DNA of 64,000 nucleotides from Goleter apudmare HA4340-LM2 (GTDB lineage: Bacteria > Cyanobacteriota > Cyanobacteriia > Cyanobacteriales > Nostocaceae): positions 30,134 to 94,133 of the forward strand of contig JAHHHF010000093.1 in assembly GCA_019359495.1 (NCBI GenBank), in the 5' to 3' direction. This document shows positions 38,581-47,835 of this stretch, piece after piece; position 1 is the stretch's first letter; each line of letters starts with the position of its first letter. The notes under the pieces were generated by a model. That model searched no databases, was not told where the DNA came from, and was given only the letters and a program-made list of their open reading frames with translations. A program made the position numbers and the translations under genes.

Positions 38581-39792
38581 ATGGATACAAAAGCTTTTAA
38601 GCGTACACTCCAACATTCAGAGAACTACAACCGCAAAGGGTTTGGTCATCAAGCTGAAGTTGCTACCCAGTTACAGTCTGAGTATCAAAGTAACCTGATC
38701 CAAAAAATCCGCGATCGCAATTATGTCTGGGAACAGGGCGAGGTGACAATTAGACTAGCGCAAGCTTTTGGTTTTTGTTGGGGAGTAGAACGCGCTGTGG
38801 CTATAGCCTATGAAACTCGTCAACACTTTCCTACTGAGCGCATTTGGATTACTAATGAGATTATTCACAATCCTTCTGTGAATCAGCGTATACAGGAGAT
38901 GAATGTAAAATTTATCCCTGTAGTAGCCGGTAAAAAAGACTTTTCTGTAGTTGCTACCAATGATGTAGTTATCTTACCTGCCTTTGGCGCTAGTGTCCAA
39001 GAAATGCAGATCCTCCACGATAAAGGCTGCAAAATTGTCGATACAACTTGCCCTTGGGTATCTAAAGTTTGGAATACAGTAGAAAAACACAAAAAAGTTA
39101 ACTATACTTCAATTATTCACGGTAAATATAAGCACGAAGAAACTGTTGCTACTAGTTCTTTTGCTGGCAAACACCTAATTGTACTGAATTTACAAGAAGC
39201 CGAATATGTGACTAACTATATTCTGCATGGTGGCGATCGCCAAGAATTTCTCCACAAATTTGCTAAAGCTTGTTCACTAGGATTTGATCCTGACCAAGAT
39301 TTAGTAAGGGTTGGTATTGCTAACCAAACAACCATGCTCAAAGGCGAAACTGAGCAAATTGGTAAGTTATTTGAACGCACGATGATGCAGAAGTACGGTA
39401 CGATTGAGTTTAATCAACATTTTCAAAGCTTTAATACTATCTGTGATGCTACTCAAGAACGCCAAGATGCCATGTTGGAATTAGTCCAACACAATCTTGA
39501 TTTGATGGTAGTAATTGGTGGATTTAATTCCTCAAATACTACCCAATTACAACAGATTGCTTTTGAGCGGAGTATTCCCTCTTATCATATCGATAGTGTT
39601 GAGCGCATCCAATCAGCAAAATCCATTGAGCATCGCCAGTTAAACGGGGAGTTAGCAATAGCAGAAAACTGGCTACCAAATGGTAAGATAGTCGTCGGCA
39701 TTACTTCTGGTGCTTCTACACCCGATAAGGTAGTAGAGGACGTGATTGAGAAAATTCTTGCATTAAAGGCGACAGCATTAGTACTTGAATAA
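38581..39792 (+). CDS. ispH: 4-hydroxy-3-methylbut-2-enyl diphosphate reductase
   Basis: IspH (LytB) is the last MEP enzyme, reducing HMBPP to IPP and DMAPP with an Fe-S cluster. From the ATG at 38581 it has 403 residues, the long plant/cyanobacterial form. Cluster cysteines are in [24 protein letters not shown] and [14 protein letters not shown]. Substrate motifs EIIHNPSVN and [14 protein letters not shown] are intact, and [16 protein letters not shown] closes the fold. Upstream in-frame codons from 38500 have no good start. A weak hairpin follows. Confidence 0.96.
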   Translation: MDTKAFKRTLQHSENYNRKGFGHQAEVATQLQSEYQSNLIQKIRDRNYVWEQGEVTIRLAQAFGFCWGVERAVAIAYETRQHFPTERIWITNEIIHNPSVNQRIQEMNVKFIPVVAGKKDFSVVATNDVVILPAFGASVQEMQILHDKGCKIVDTTCPWVSKVWNTVEKHKKVNYTSIIHGKYKHEETVATSSFAGKHLIVLNLQEAEYVTNYILHGGDRQEFLHKFAKACSLGFDPDQDLVRVGIANQTTMLKGETEQIGKLFERTMMQKYGTIEFNQHFQSFNTICDATQERQDAMLELVQHNLDLMVVIGGFNSSNTTQLQQIAFERSIPSYHIDSVERIQSAKSIEHRQLNGELAIAENWLPNGKIVVGITSGASTPDKVVEDVIEKILALKATALVLE

Positions 39793-39802
39793 TTCATCTC
39801 TA

Positions 39803-39828
39803 ACCCTTCTACGTTGGTGTAGAGGGGT
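39803..39828 (+). terminator. Hairpin downstream of ispH
   Basis: ACCCTTCTAC pairs with GTAGAGGGGT, with one G-T pair, over a 6-nt loop 10 bases after the stop codon. The following sequence is A+T-rich but has no clean T-run. The remaining spacer to 40243 shows nothing else I can name. Confidence 0.5.
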
Positions 39829-40243
39829 GCTAAATTTAATTTTTGAGTAATTTTTGACGATTTAGATACCCGGCTTCTTATAAGAATAAATCTCTCAAAA
39901 TTAGCCAGTTTCTGATCGTTAACTCATAACATTATTAAAATTCTCGTTTGTTTGGCTAGATACAACAAGTTCTTAGGCATCGGATTATATTAAAATTGTG
40001 CCGGCTTGACTACTACCGTCATTGTTCAAAGAAATCAAACTCTATCTGCAAGCTCAACAATAAACTGTTTGTAATGCTACATTTACCAAACTCTGCAACC
40101 AGGCATCAAACAGTTATGAGATTAGTAACCTATCAAGGTATTTCTGCGAATTTCAGGCATGATGTTTACTAGACTTTACACAACTGAGAACTGCCATAAT
40201 TGTATGACAGCTTTATCCAGTTAAATTCACCAATTTCCCAAAA

Positions 40244-41047
40244 ATGAACACAAAAGACCAAGATCAAGGTAAAAAAACTGCCTTGATTACAGGAGCAGCT
40301 AGTGGCATTGGCTATCAGTTAGCATATATTTTTGCCCTTAATGATTACAATCTTGTCTTAGTAGATAGAATGGGGCAAAAACTGCTAGAAATTGCAGATA
40401 AATTCCAGATAGAATTTGGAATTTATGTCAAAACTATAGTCAAAGATTTATCTTTATCTACATCTCCTGAGGAAATTTTCACAGAGTTACAACGAGAAGC
40501 TATTAAGGTTGATGTGCTAGTCAATAATGCTGGATTTGGTATTCATGGACTATTCAACGAAACCAACCTGACCACTGAATTGGAAATGCTACAGGTTAAT
40601 GTGGTAACTCTCACCCATTTAACTAAGTTATTTCTGAAAGAGATGGTGAAGCAAGGAGATGGTAAAGTGTTGAATGTTTCCTCAGCTGCTGCCTTTCAGC
40701 CAGGCCCTTTAATGGCAGTTTATTTTGCTACTAAAGCCTATATATTGTCATTTTCACAAGCGCTTGCTAGTGAATTAGAAGGTACGGGTGTTACCGTCAC
40801 CACTCTTTGCCCAGGTCCAACGGAATCCGCTTTCCATGAAAGAACAGGAGCAGCAGGTATTAAGCAAGTTGAGGGTAATAATATGATGGATGCAGCAAAA
40901 GTAGCCAAAATTGGCTACCGCGCTTTAATGGAAGGTAAAACCGTTGTTGTTCCTGGTTGGAAAAATAGAATGCTTGCAGAAATAGTCAGATTTACGCCAA
41001 GAAATCTGGTGACAAAAATTGTAAAAAATATGCAGGAAATTAAATAG
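40244..41047 (+). CDS. Short-chain dehydrogenase/reductase
   Basis: A 267-residue classical SDR. The NADP-binding motif is ITGAASGIGYQLA (about 15-27), the NNAGFG motif follows near 92, and the catalytic Ser-Tyr-Lys is in NVSSAAAFQ and YFATKAY. The fingerprint CPGPTESAFHERTG is also typical. The likely reaction is NADP-dependent oxidoreduction of a lipid or keto compound; the substrate is unknown. It stands alone on its strand and converges with a small membrane-protein gene. Confidence 0.9.
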   Translation: MNTKDQDQGKKTALITGAASGIGYQLAYIFALNDYNLVLVDRMGQKLLEIADKFQIEFGIYVKTIVKDLSLSTSPEEIFTELQREAIKVDVLVNNAGFGIHGLFNETNLTTELEMLQVNVVTLTHLTKLFLKEMVKQGDGKVLNVSSAAAFQPGPLMAVYFATKAYILSFSQALASELEGTGVTVTTLCPGPTESAFHERTGAAGIKQVEGNNMMDAAKVAKIGYRALMEGKTVVVPGWKNRMLAEIVRFTPRNLVTKIVKNMQEIK

Positions 41048-41098
41048 ATTGGGAAATCGGGAATCGGGAATGGGTAATAAAGTAAAAATTTAGGATTC

Positions 41099-41344
41099 CT
41101 AATTTTCTACATTGTTGCTTTGATATGTGTCTAGAACGCCACTACGAATCATTAGTTTTGGCCAAATTAATAAGAAAAATACCATCCATGTCAATATGGG
41201 GATGGCAACCAGAATTGTCAGCCAGATAGTCTTAAATATTATCCAGCTACCGCTAATCAGCACAATACCTGTCAGGAGTATAGACCAGGGTTGACACCAC
41301 CAAGGTTTGTAATTCCAAGGATTGAGAGACTTTTGTTCAGGCAT
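41099..41344 (-). CDS. Small membrane protein, possibly DUF6737 type
   Basis: An 81-residue protein with a conserved-looking start NPWNYKPWWCQPWSILLTG and two hydrophobic helices (about 22-38 and 42-66). The Trp-rich NPWxYKPWWCQPW motif is recalled from a short cyanobacterial family annotated DUF6737; that name is tentative. Function unknown. It shares its strand with the secreted protein gene upstream. Confidence 0.7.
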   Translation of the reverse strand: MPEQKSLNPWNYKPWWCQPWSILLTGIVLISGSWIIFKTIWLTILVAIPILTWMVFFLLIWPKLMIRSGVLDTYQSNNVEN

Positions 41345-41377
41345 TAGTTGTATTTAACAAGTTTTAGAATGGCGCTT

Positions 41378-41402
41378 AGAGACGTTGTATTATAACGTCT
41401 CT
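41378..41402. terminator. Hairpin of the GAGACGTT type
   Basis: AGAGACGTT pairs with AACGTCTCT over a 7-nt loop between two minus-strand genes. It shares its arm with the hairpin at 1223-1251. It could terminate the gene at 41409-41867 or be a dispersed element. Confidence 0.5.
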
Positions 41403-41408
41403 TTTATA

Positions 41409-41867
41409 CTAATTGGGTTTCCATTTATCTAAAGCTATGTACTGATTTTCTACAAGGTCTAGAACCTCAATATTGCCGTTGGAATTCAAGACACGAAACC
41501 AATAAATGGTGTCAACATGTTTTACATGATTTTCCACTACTCGAATGATGTAATAAGGTTCCTCTTCAGTGGGAGAACTATCAAGAACGGCTGCAACACG
41601 TATAGTTCCCTTAGAAAGACGTTCAATTTCTCGTGCTTTACGTTGCACTATTGGTAGTTTCCAGATTAAGTTAAAAGCTGTTTTTTCATCAATGACGTTG
41701 GTAGCTTGGGAAACCTTCACCGCACTAGGATTGTATAATCCAGTTGAAATTTCTGAGTTATAAATTACCATGTCATGATGGTTTTTGGGGCTTTGAGCAG
41801 TGCTAGACTGCCCTCCTAGTGATATGAGTAAAGAAGCGACCAGAGTATAAAAGGTTGTTAGTTTCAT
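41409..41867 (-). CDS. Secreted protein of unknown function
   Basis: A 152-residue protein from the ATG at 41867; an upstream start at 41894 would precede the signal peptide by nine residues. The signal segment MKLTTFYTLVASLLISLGG ends before a likely cleavage at TAQS. The mature part contains DEKTAFNLIWKLPIVQRKAR and PYYIIRVVENHVKHVDTIYW, reminiscent of a small PepSY- or NTF2-like fold, though I cannot prove it. Function unknown. Confidence 0.7.
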   Translation of the reverse strand: MKLTTFYTLVASLLISLGGQSSTAQSPKNHHDMVIYNSEISTGLYNPSAVKVSQATNVIDEKTAFNLIWKLPIVQRKAREIERLSKGTIRVAAVLDSSPTEEEPYYIIRVVENHVKHVDTIYWFRVLNSNGNIEVLDLVENQYIALDKWKPN

Positions 41868-42124
41868 GAAGCTATCTGTAAGAATCCGTGTCAACTTTTA
41901 ATAAAATCCAACATGCTTTTGATGATTGCTTTACCAAGATTTCTAGTGTCAATAAATTAAAAATCGTTGTTCAGATGTTGGTTTTATTGTGTTGATCCCT
42001 ATCTTTATTTACCAAGTTTTAGCAGCAAAATCAGGAAATAACTAGCGATCGCCATATCAAGATGATGGGATAGCACCTGATAGCAATATTTGTGGTATTA
42101 ATTTTACCACCCATCACAAAAAAG

Positions 42125-42907
42125 TTATTTCCCCAGATAGGCTTCCAACACTTTGGCATTAGTTTGAATTTCATCTGGGCTACCGTCAGCGAGATTTTGC
42201 CCTTCAGCAAGTACCCAAACACGATCGCACAAGGACATGACGACATCCATATTGTGTTCAATCACTAAAAAGGTCATGCCGTCTTGGCGGTTCCAGGTGA
42301 GAATGCGATCGCAAATATCATCAATTAATCGCGGATTTACCCCAGCCGCCGGTTCATCTAACAAAATTAATTTAGGATTAGTCATGAGCGCCCTGCCTAT
42401 TTCCAGCAGCTTGCGCTGTCCCCCAGACAACCCACCAGCATATTCATGGGCTTTTTTCTCTAGTCCTACGGAAGTCAACAACGACATAGCTTGCTCTTTG
42501 AGTTGTCGTTCTTCCTGGGCGACAATGTGGGGCTGTAACTGCACTTGCCAAAAATTTTCACCTGTTTGTTTCTGCGCCGCCAACAGCATATTTTCTAATA
42601 CCGACAACCGTGAGAGAGTCCGCGCTACCTGAAAGGTGCGGATTAGACCCTGCTGGGCGATTTGGTATGGTTGCAAATGGTGAATGGGTTCGCCGTCAAA
42701 AATCACTCGCCCCTTATCTGGGCGGATGAAATTAGAAAGCAAATTAAATAAAGTGGTTTTGCCAGCACCATTAGGGCCAATTAGACCAGTGATGCTACCT
42801 TGAGCAACTTCTATGCTGGCTTCATAGACTGCTTTGATACCACCAAAACTTTTACAAAGTCCAGTAGCTGCTAGCAGGGGAGGTGGGAATGAGAGGTTAT
42901 TTACCAA
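42125..42907 (-). CDS. livG: LivG-type ABC transporter ATP-binding protein
   Basis: ATPase of a hydrophobic or branched-chain amino-acid importer (HAAT family). The 260-residue protein has the Walker A GLIGPNGAGKTTL, Q-loop region RTFQVARTL, signature GGLSGGQRKLLEIGR, Walker B LILLDEPAAGVNP and switch His in LVIEHNMDVV. The start is a TTG at 42907 overlapping the permease gene by 11 bases; an AAGGAGG ribosome-binding site about 10 bases upstream supports it. In Synechocystis and Anabaena the equivalent natural-amino-acid system is NatABCDE, where this would be NatA. The other subunits are not here. Confidence 0.9.
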   Translation of the reverse strand: MVNNLSFPPPLLAATGLCKSFGGIKAVYEASIEVAQGSITGLIGPNGAGKTTLFNLLSNFIRPDKGRVIFDGEPIHHLQPYQIAQQGLIRTFQVARTLSRLSVLENMLLAAQKQTGENFWQVQLQPHIVAQEERQLKEQAMSLLTSVGLEKKAHEYAGGLSGGQRKLLEIGRALMTNPKLILLDEPAAGVNPRLIDDICDRILTWNRQDGMTFLVIEHNMDVVMSLCDRVWVLAEGQNLADGSPDEIQTNAKVLEAYLGK

Positions 42908-44030
42908 GGGTGAGTTCCTCCTTTTTCCCTAAGATACCTTGAGGACGCCAAATCATCAGTACCATCAAAATTAGACCGATGACCATGATGCGAAATGCAC
43001 CCAGACGGGATTCATCTAAGGGGATGATTCTCGGCAAAACTTCGCGGGTAACAGCATCGTAAGCAAAGAAAATCACCGCACCTAAAATGGCGCCAAGATT
43101 ATTCCCCGAACCACCTAAAATCACCATAATCCAGGCATCAAAAGTCAGTTGTGGTTGGAAATTATCGGGGTAGATAGCGCTGATTTGCCAGGCAAAGAAA
43201 CCACCAGCAATGCCCGCGATCGCACCCCCTAACATCAGAGATTGTAATTTATACCAAAAGACATTTTTCCCTAGTGCCTTGGGAATTTCCTCATCTTCGC
43301 GGATAGATTTGAGGACACGACCCCAGGGCGATCGCACTAAAATTTCTAACCGCCAGAATACCAAAGCTAATACCAAAAGCGATAACAGCATCAAACCAGC
43401 TTTCGGGTTGTAATTATACAGTGATAGTACCCCAGCTAGATAAATCGCGGCTGCCAACAACGCTAACACCACTCCCACAACCCAACGTAATACCAGTTCT
43501 TGCTTACTAGTTATTCTGTTGGTTGAATCAGCAACCCGGTATTTTTGAGCAGTTTGAATCCACCGCCATAATGAAAAGATAGTGATACCAAACAACAGAG
43601 TAAATAACCCAATCATCACAAACCGGAAAAACAAATTAGGTGTTGTGAATAGGGGTATAGGATAACTTTGGACACCAAACGCCCCCGATATCCAAGTATT
43701 ACCCACAGGTAATTCCTGGTTATTAACCACCAAACGGATTAATTCTCCGACACCGATGGTGACAATTCCCAGATAATCTTCCCGTAGCCGCAGAGTTGCA
43801 AAACCAATCACCAAGCCCAACAAAGCGGCGACAATTGCCCCAAAAACAGCTGCCAGCAGTATCGGGACACCTTGTAAGCTTAACAACACTGTGGTGTAAG
43901 CTCCCAAGGTCATAAAAGCAATATGACCAAAATTAATTAACCCCGTAAAGCCCCACTGTAAGTTCAGTCCCAAACTGAACAAGGCAAAAGTTGCTGTAGA
44001 AATTGCTAAGAAAATTAGATATTCGGACAT
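42897..44030 (-). CDS. livM: LivM-type branched-chain amino-acid ABC transporter permease
   Basis: A 377-residue inner-membrane permease with about nine helices. Features are GLNLQWGFTGLINFGHIAF, the LivM cytoplasmic loop with SPWGRVLKSIREDEE (EAA-like coupling motif), LGKNVFWYKLQSLMLGG and IMVILGGSGNNLGAILGA. A central insertion of about 60 residues (SNRITSKQELVLRW region) is longer than in E. coli LivM. It is followed by the overlapping ATPase gene, so the two are translationally coupled. It would correspond to NatC in the cyanobacterial Nat-I system. Confidence 0.9.
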   Translation of the reverse strand: MSEYLIFLAISTATFALFSLGLNLQWGFTGLINFGHIAFMTLGAYTTVLLSLQGVPILLAAVFGAIVAALLGLVIGFATLRLREDYLGIVTIGVGELIRLVVNNQELPVGNTWISGAFGVQSYPIPLFTTPNLFFRFVMIGLFTLLFGITIFSLWRWIQTAQKYRVADSTNRITSKQELVLRWVVGVVLALLAAAIYLAGVLSLYNYNPKAGLMLLSLLVLALVFWRLEILVRSPWGRVLKSIREDEEIPKALGKNVFWYKLQSLMLGGAIAGIAGGFFAWQISAIYPDNFQPQLTFDAWIMVILGGSGNNLGAILGAVIFFAYDAVTREVLPRIIPLDESRLGAFRIMVIGLILMVLMIWRPQGILGKKEELTLGK

Positions 44031-44104
44031 TTTAGGTGTTTGTCATTTGTTGTTTGTTATTTGTGATTAGGGAACAGGCAATAGTCAATAGTTATGAATC
44101 TCCC

Positions 44105-44215
44105 TTATCTTGCCCTATGACGCCACTTGCTACAAGTCGGCCCAGCCGACGACAGTCGCCACAAGTCGGGAAACCCGCCCACGGCGCTGTCTCCCCAACG
44201 CAGTGGCTCCCCTAT
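44105..44215. repeat. Dispersed repeat, family C, copy 3
   Basis: GACGCCACTTGCTACAAGTC with CGGCCCAGCCG, then CCACAAGTCGGGAAACCCGC and GGCGCTGTCTCCCC. It is the longest copy of family C (others at 3799-3848 and, inverted, 10060-10102). An apparent 73-codon frame here is repeat-derived. Confidence 0.75.
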
Positions 44216-44301
44216 GCCCCATGCAAAGCAATATATCGTGAGTATAGTTCGGGATGATTTTGTGGGCATACTATTTTGGGGTTGAGGGTAAAAATTGACT
44301 T

Positions 44302-44499
44302 ATGAATTTATTGCGAATGCGAATCCATCACCTGATCGAGCAACTAGCCGATGAGGATTTACAAAGCACTTGGGGCACTGTCTACACTCTATATTGTGAC
44401 TTTTATATGCTCAAAGCCATAGAGCAAGTCAAGCGATCGCAGCAGCCGTGGGACATCTTAACCCAAGAAGAAGCAACACGATTGTTAATGTTTTTTTGA
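44302..44499 (+). CDS. Small protein, likely antitoxin partner of the RelE-like gene
   Basis: A 65-residue protein starting MNLLRMRIHHLIEQLADEDL and ending DILTQEEATRLLMFF. Its size, its leucine-rich helical pattern (LIEQLADEDLQSTWGTVYTL) and its place upstream of a RelE-like gene suggest an antitoxin. I do not recognise a DNA-binding domain. A family A repeat sits between the two genes, so the operon link is an inference. Confidence 0.6.
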   Translation: MNLLRMRIHHLIEQLADEDLQSTWGTVYTLYCDFYMLKAIEQVKRSQQPWDILTQEEATRLLMFF

Positions 44500-44517
44500 G
44501 GGCATAGGGCATGATTC

Positions 44518-44680
44518 AATTCAAAATTCCTCTTTAAAAGTTTCCTAGGTTGGGAAACCCGCCTACAGAACTTTTGTCTTCTCTACGAGAGGCTGCGCCC
44601 TAAGCGTAGCTATGCCGCAGGCTTTACGACACGCTACGCGTAGGTTGCTTCTCCGCAGGAGTACGCAAAATTCAAAATTT
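44518..44680. repeat. Dispersed palindrome-rich repeat, copy 2 of family A
   Basis: Same order of blocks as 234-450: AATTCAAAATTC, TCTTTAAAAGTTT, CGCCTACAGAACTTTTGTC, CTACGAGAGGCTGCGCCC, GCAGGCTTTACGACACGC and GCAGGAGTACGCAAAATTC. It lacks the extra 60 bases of copy 1. It occupies most of the 235-bp gap between an antitoxin-like and a RelE-like gene. Confidence 0.85.
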
Positions 44681-44734
44681 GGCATCTTAACCCTTGACAA
44701 ATGCCCCATCATGCCCAGTATGAGGTGAAGCCCA

Positions 44735-44992
44735 GTGAGTCTAGAAATGCGCTATGCCAGGTCTTTTTTAGTAGACCTGAAAAATTTAGAACCATCTGCC
44801 TATGAGCGGGTGTATGATTTTGTCTTTACCGAGTTCGCCGAAAAGTGGCAGATGCGGAGTCTCCCAGAACTGCGGCAGCTTGATAGTGAGGGGATTTTTC
44901 ACCGCTTCACCCTAGACGATTATCAGATTGGCATAGAAATTAGGGGTGAAATTATCAAATTTTTACGCGTCATACCTATGCCAGATGTTTAG
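44735..44992 (+). CDS. RelE/ParE-like toxin
   Basis: An 85-residue protein from the GTG at 44735; the ATG at 44747 (MRYARSFLVDLK) is an equally good start. It shows the RelE/ParE pattern: YARSFLVDLKNLEPSAYERV, a strand with IFHRFTLDDYQIGIEI and IIKFLRVIPMPDV at the end. RelE-family members cleave mRNA on the ribosome, whereas ParE types poison gyrase, and these cannot be separated here. The small gene upstream (44302) is the likely antitoxin. Confidence 0.78.
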   Translation: MSLEMRYARSFLVDLKNLEPSAYERVYDFVFTEFAEKWQMRSLPELRQLDSEGIFHRFTLDDYQIGIEIRGEIIKFLRVIPMPDV

Positions 44993-45097
44993 GGGCGAGA
45001 GTTAACCCAACACTTAAAACTGTATAAGGCAAAGCAGGGATCGCTATAGCCTTACATTAAACTGGTTTGTGAAAAACACTTTATTTGAGACTTCCCT

Positions 45098-46684
45098 ATG
45101 GATGCTAGGGCACTTTGGCAACGATACCAGAATTGGTTATATTTCCACGAGGGATTGGGACTATATCTAGATGTAAGTCGGATGCGGTTTGATGATGCCT
45201 TCGTGGAATCGTTGCGGCCGAAGTTTGACAAGGCATTTGCGGATATGGCGGAATTGGAGAAGGGAGCGATCGCTAATCCGGATGAAAATCGCATGGTCGG
45301 TCACTACTGGCTACGAAATCCTGATTTAGCCCCCACTCCAGAACTCACACAAGAAATCGTCCAAACCTTAGAACAAATCGAAGCCTTTGCCGAAAAAATC
45401 CAAACAGGCGCTATTCATCCTCCCAGGGCAAACCGTTTCACAGATATCATCTCCATTGGCATTGGTGGTTCCGCCCTCGGCCCCCAATTCGTCGCTGAAG
45501 CCCTCGCCCCTGATTTTCCACCCCTGAAAATTCACTTTATTGATAATAGTGATCCCGCAGGGATTGATCGGACTTTGGCTCACCTGCGAAATAGCCTCGC
45601 TAGCACTCTGGTATTGGTAATTTCTAAATCTGGGGGAACACCAGAACCCCGCAACGGCATGATTGAAGTTAAAAAAGCCTACGCTGGACAAAATTTGGAT
45701 TTTACCCAATATGCTGTAGCAGTTACCAGCACAGATAGCAACCTCGATAAAATCGCAAAATCTGAAGGCTGGTTAGCGATGTTTCCTATGTATGACTGGG
45801 TGGGAGGACGCACCTCAGAATTATCTGCTGTGGGGCTATTACCAGCCGCATTACAGGGCATTGATGTACGTGCCATGCTAGATGGTGCCAAAGAAATGGA
45901 CGACGCTACCCGCGTCCCAAATCTGCAAAATAACCCAGCCGCACTACTGGCTTTGGCTTGGTACTTCTCTGGTAATGGACGGGGCGAAAAAGACATGGTT
46001 GTCCTCCCTTACAAGGACAGCTTGCTATTGTTTAGCCGCTATTTGCAACAATTGGTGATGGAATCCTTGGGTAAGGAAAAGGATTTAGACGGTAAAACCG
46101 TTTATCAAGGGATTGCCGTTTATGGTAACAAAGGCTCAACAGACCAACACGCTTACGTGCAGCAGTTACGCGAGGGTGTACCGAACTTCTTTGCTACCTT
46201 GATTGAAGTTCTGGAAGACCGTCAAGGCCCATCCCCAGAAATCGATCCAGGTGTGACAGCAGGTGACTATCTGTCTGGTTTTCTTCTAGGTACGCGCCAA
46301 GCCCTTTATGAAAATCAGCGCGATTCCATCACAGTCACTATTCCCCAAGTCAACGCCCGCACCGTTGGTGCGTTAATAGCTCTGTATGAGCGGGCTGTGG
46401 GTTTGTATGCTAGTTTGGTCAACATCAACGCTTACCACCAACCAGGGGTAGAAGCCGGTAAAAAAGCTGCTGCGGTGATTCTGGACTTGCAAAAACGAGT
46501 TGTAGAAGTACTGCAAAAAGAAAAAGCTGCCCTTTCTCTGGATGAAGTTGCTCAAAAAGCAGGTGCTGCCGACCAAATTGAAGCAATTTACAAGATTCTG
46601 CGCCATCTGCACACCAATCAACGAGGTGTAGTGTTGCAAGGTAATCTTGCAGAACCTGGCAGTTTAAAAGTTTCTGCTTCCTGA
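45098..46684 (+). CDS. pgi: Glucose-6-phosphate isomerase
   Basis: Interconverts glucose-6-phosphate and fructose-6-phosphate in glycolysis, the oxidative pentose phosphate route and gluconeogenesis. The 528-residue protein carries the sugar-phosphate motifs [32 protein letters not shown] and [16 protein letters not shown], with catalytic Glu and His in the C-terminal half ([13 protein letters not shown]). Start at the ATG at 45098 is supported by homologous openings ([15 protein letters not shown]). It is monocistronic. Confidence 0.96.
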   Translation: MDARALWQRYQNWLYFHEGLGLYLDVSRMRFDDAFVESLRPKFDKAFADMAELEKGAIANPDENRMVGHYWLRNPDLAPTPELTQEIVQTLEQIEAFAEKIQTGAIHPPRANRFTDIISIGIGGSALGPQFVAEALAPDFPPLKIHFIDNSDPAGIDRTLAHLRNSLASTLVLVISKSGGTPEPRNGMIEVKKAYAGQNLDFTQYAVAVTSTDSNLDKIAKSEGWLAMFPMYDWVGGRTSELSAVGLLPAALQGIDVRAMLDGAKEMDDATRVPNLQNNPAALLALAWYFSGNGRGEKDMVVLPYKDSLLLFSRYLQQLVMESLGKEKDLDGKTVYQGIAVYGNKGSTDQHAYVQQLREGVPNFFATLIEVLEDRQGPSPEIDPGVTAGDYLSGFLLGTRQALYENQRDSITVTIPQVNARTVGALIALYERAVGLYASLVNINAYHQPGVEAGKKAAAVILDLQKRVVEVLQKEKAALSLDEVAQKAGAADQIEAIYKILRHLHTNQRGVVLQGNLAEPGSLKVSAS

Positions 46685-46829
46685 ACACCAATAATAGAAA
46701 ATCATAGTGTTCCCAATTATTGTTGCTTTAGCGGCAATTTTTATTGTTAAGCATCCGGGTGTTTAAGCTTCAATTTAAATACTAGGATGCTTAACTTTTA
46801 TGACTGTTAAATAGTTAGGTGAGAGTTGG

Positions 46830-46880
46830 TTTCGACTTCGCTCAACCAACTAACGAATCGAAAGTTGAGCGAAGTCGAAA
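46830..46880. repeat. Perfect 17-bp inverted repeat
   Basis: TTTCGACTTCGCTCAAC (46830-46846) and GTTGAGCGAAGTCGAAA (46864-46880) are exact reverse complements over a 17-base loop. The arm is a recurrent intergenic repeat in cyanobacteria by recall. No T-run follows. Confidence 0.85.
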
Positions 46881-46893
46881 CTCGTCTATATTG

Positions 46894-46973
46894 CAATACG
46901 GTTCAGTTAAGAAAGTTCCCCTGTGAAGGTAAGGTAACAGAAGCAGTAAAAATCGTCTTATCGAACTGTATTG
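46894..46973. mobile_element. MITE-like element with imperfect terminal inverted repeats
   Basis: An 80-bp stretch begins CAATACGGTTCAGTTAAG and ends CTTATCGAACTGTATTG, which are imperfect reverse complements (CAATAC and GTTC shared). It has no coding capacity. It fits a miniature inverted-repeat element. I cannot see a target-site duplication. The open frame at 46978-47175 just beyond has no support, so the gap 46685-47169 holds only these elements. Confidence 0.5.
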
Positions 46974-47169
46974 GTCTATGTTGGGTATAAGTCGAGCAGT
47001 GCAATTAAAGATAGCTACTGAAGGCTGTTATTTGTCATTGGTAAGGGTTTCAAGCCTATTTACGTTTCGTAACATAGTTGGGTTTATTTCCACCGACTTA
47101 CTTAATTATTTATTAATTTTTGTACTTCTTCTTGGTTGGGTTTCACGCAGTGAAACCAACCGACACCTA

Positions 47170-47835
47170 CTATGAATAACTCATCAGTCGTTGGTTAAAA
47201 TAGCCTTTAGGCAAGAAACACTTGCGGAGATAATACTGAGGATTGAGTAAGTCCTCATTTGAAAATAAAGAAGTATTTGGTTGATCTCGATGACAAAATG
47301 GTGGCACAAGTCCCCATTTTTCAGCAATGTCAATCCAGCATCCGGTGATAATTTTGCCTATTATCGGCGTCGTTAAAGCTGCCCCAAAACTGTTACTTAT
47401 ACCTACACTTGGAGAGGACTTAATTTCTGTCAATAGATATCCCAACTCTTTTGTATAAAATTTATACCCATTCTCGATGGCAATATTAATGAACTCTTGA
47501 GGATTTCTAGCTAATAGTAATTGTTCTTTGATAGTTCGTGTTTCTTCTGCTAATTCCAAAAAATTCCAAATTTCATTACTTGTAATTACAACCCAAGCTA
47601 GTTCGTCTTGAGTAAAACTATATTGACTGTTTTCTTTGGCTTTAGCAACAAAATCTTCTAAACTGTGAGAGTGTAAAAGCTTATTGCTTAAAGCAGAATT
47701 AACTTCTAACTCTCCTAGAAAATAACTAATTTTTTGCCATGTCAAATAATTAAATCTATGCTCGTGATTAATTCTTGCCTTCCACTCAGAGTATACTTCT
47801 GGTCTGTAGAAGAAATTCCAAATTTGAAAATGCAT
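47170..47835 (-). CDS. Protein with two Nif11-like domains
   Basis: A 221-residue protein. Two segments follow the Nif11 helix-turn pattern: residues 45-85 (SNKLLHSHSLEDFVAKAKEN then YSFTQDELAWVV) and residues 100-140 (EQLLLARNPQEFINIAIENG then YKFYTKELGYLL). Nif11 domains occur as leader regions of RiPP precursors and in nitrogen-fixation loci. Here there is no double-glycine cleavage site, and the C-terminal 85 residues form a separate region with GCWIDIAEKWGLVPPFCH. A direct role in RiPP formation is therefore not supported. Confidence 0.75.
   Translation of the reverse strand: MHFQIWNFFYRPEVYSEWKARINHEHRFNYLTWQKISYFLGELEVNSALSNKLLHSHSLEDFVAKAKENSQYSFTQDELAWVVITSNEIWNFLELAEETRTIKEQLLLARNPQEFINIAIENGYKFYTKELGYLLTEIKSSPSVGISNSFGAALTTPIIGKIITGCWIDIAEKWGLVPPFCHRDQPNTSLFSNEDLLNPQYYLRKCFLPKGYFNQRLMSYS

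Noticed and set aside
44036..44257. 73-codon frame upstream of the RelE-type pair
   Set aside because: It is made of family C repeat sequence.
46978..47175. 65-codon plus-strand frame with hydrophobic stretch
   Set aside because: It starts at the edge of a MITE-like element and overlaps the end of the Nif11 gene; no conservation is recalled.
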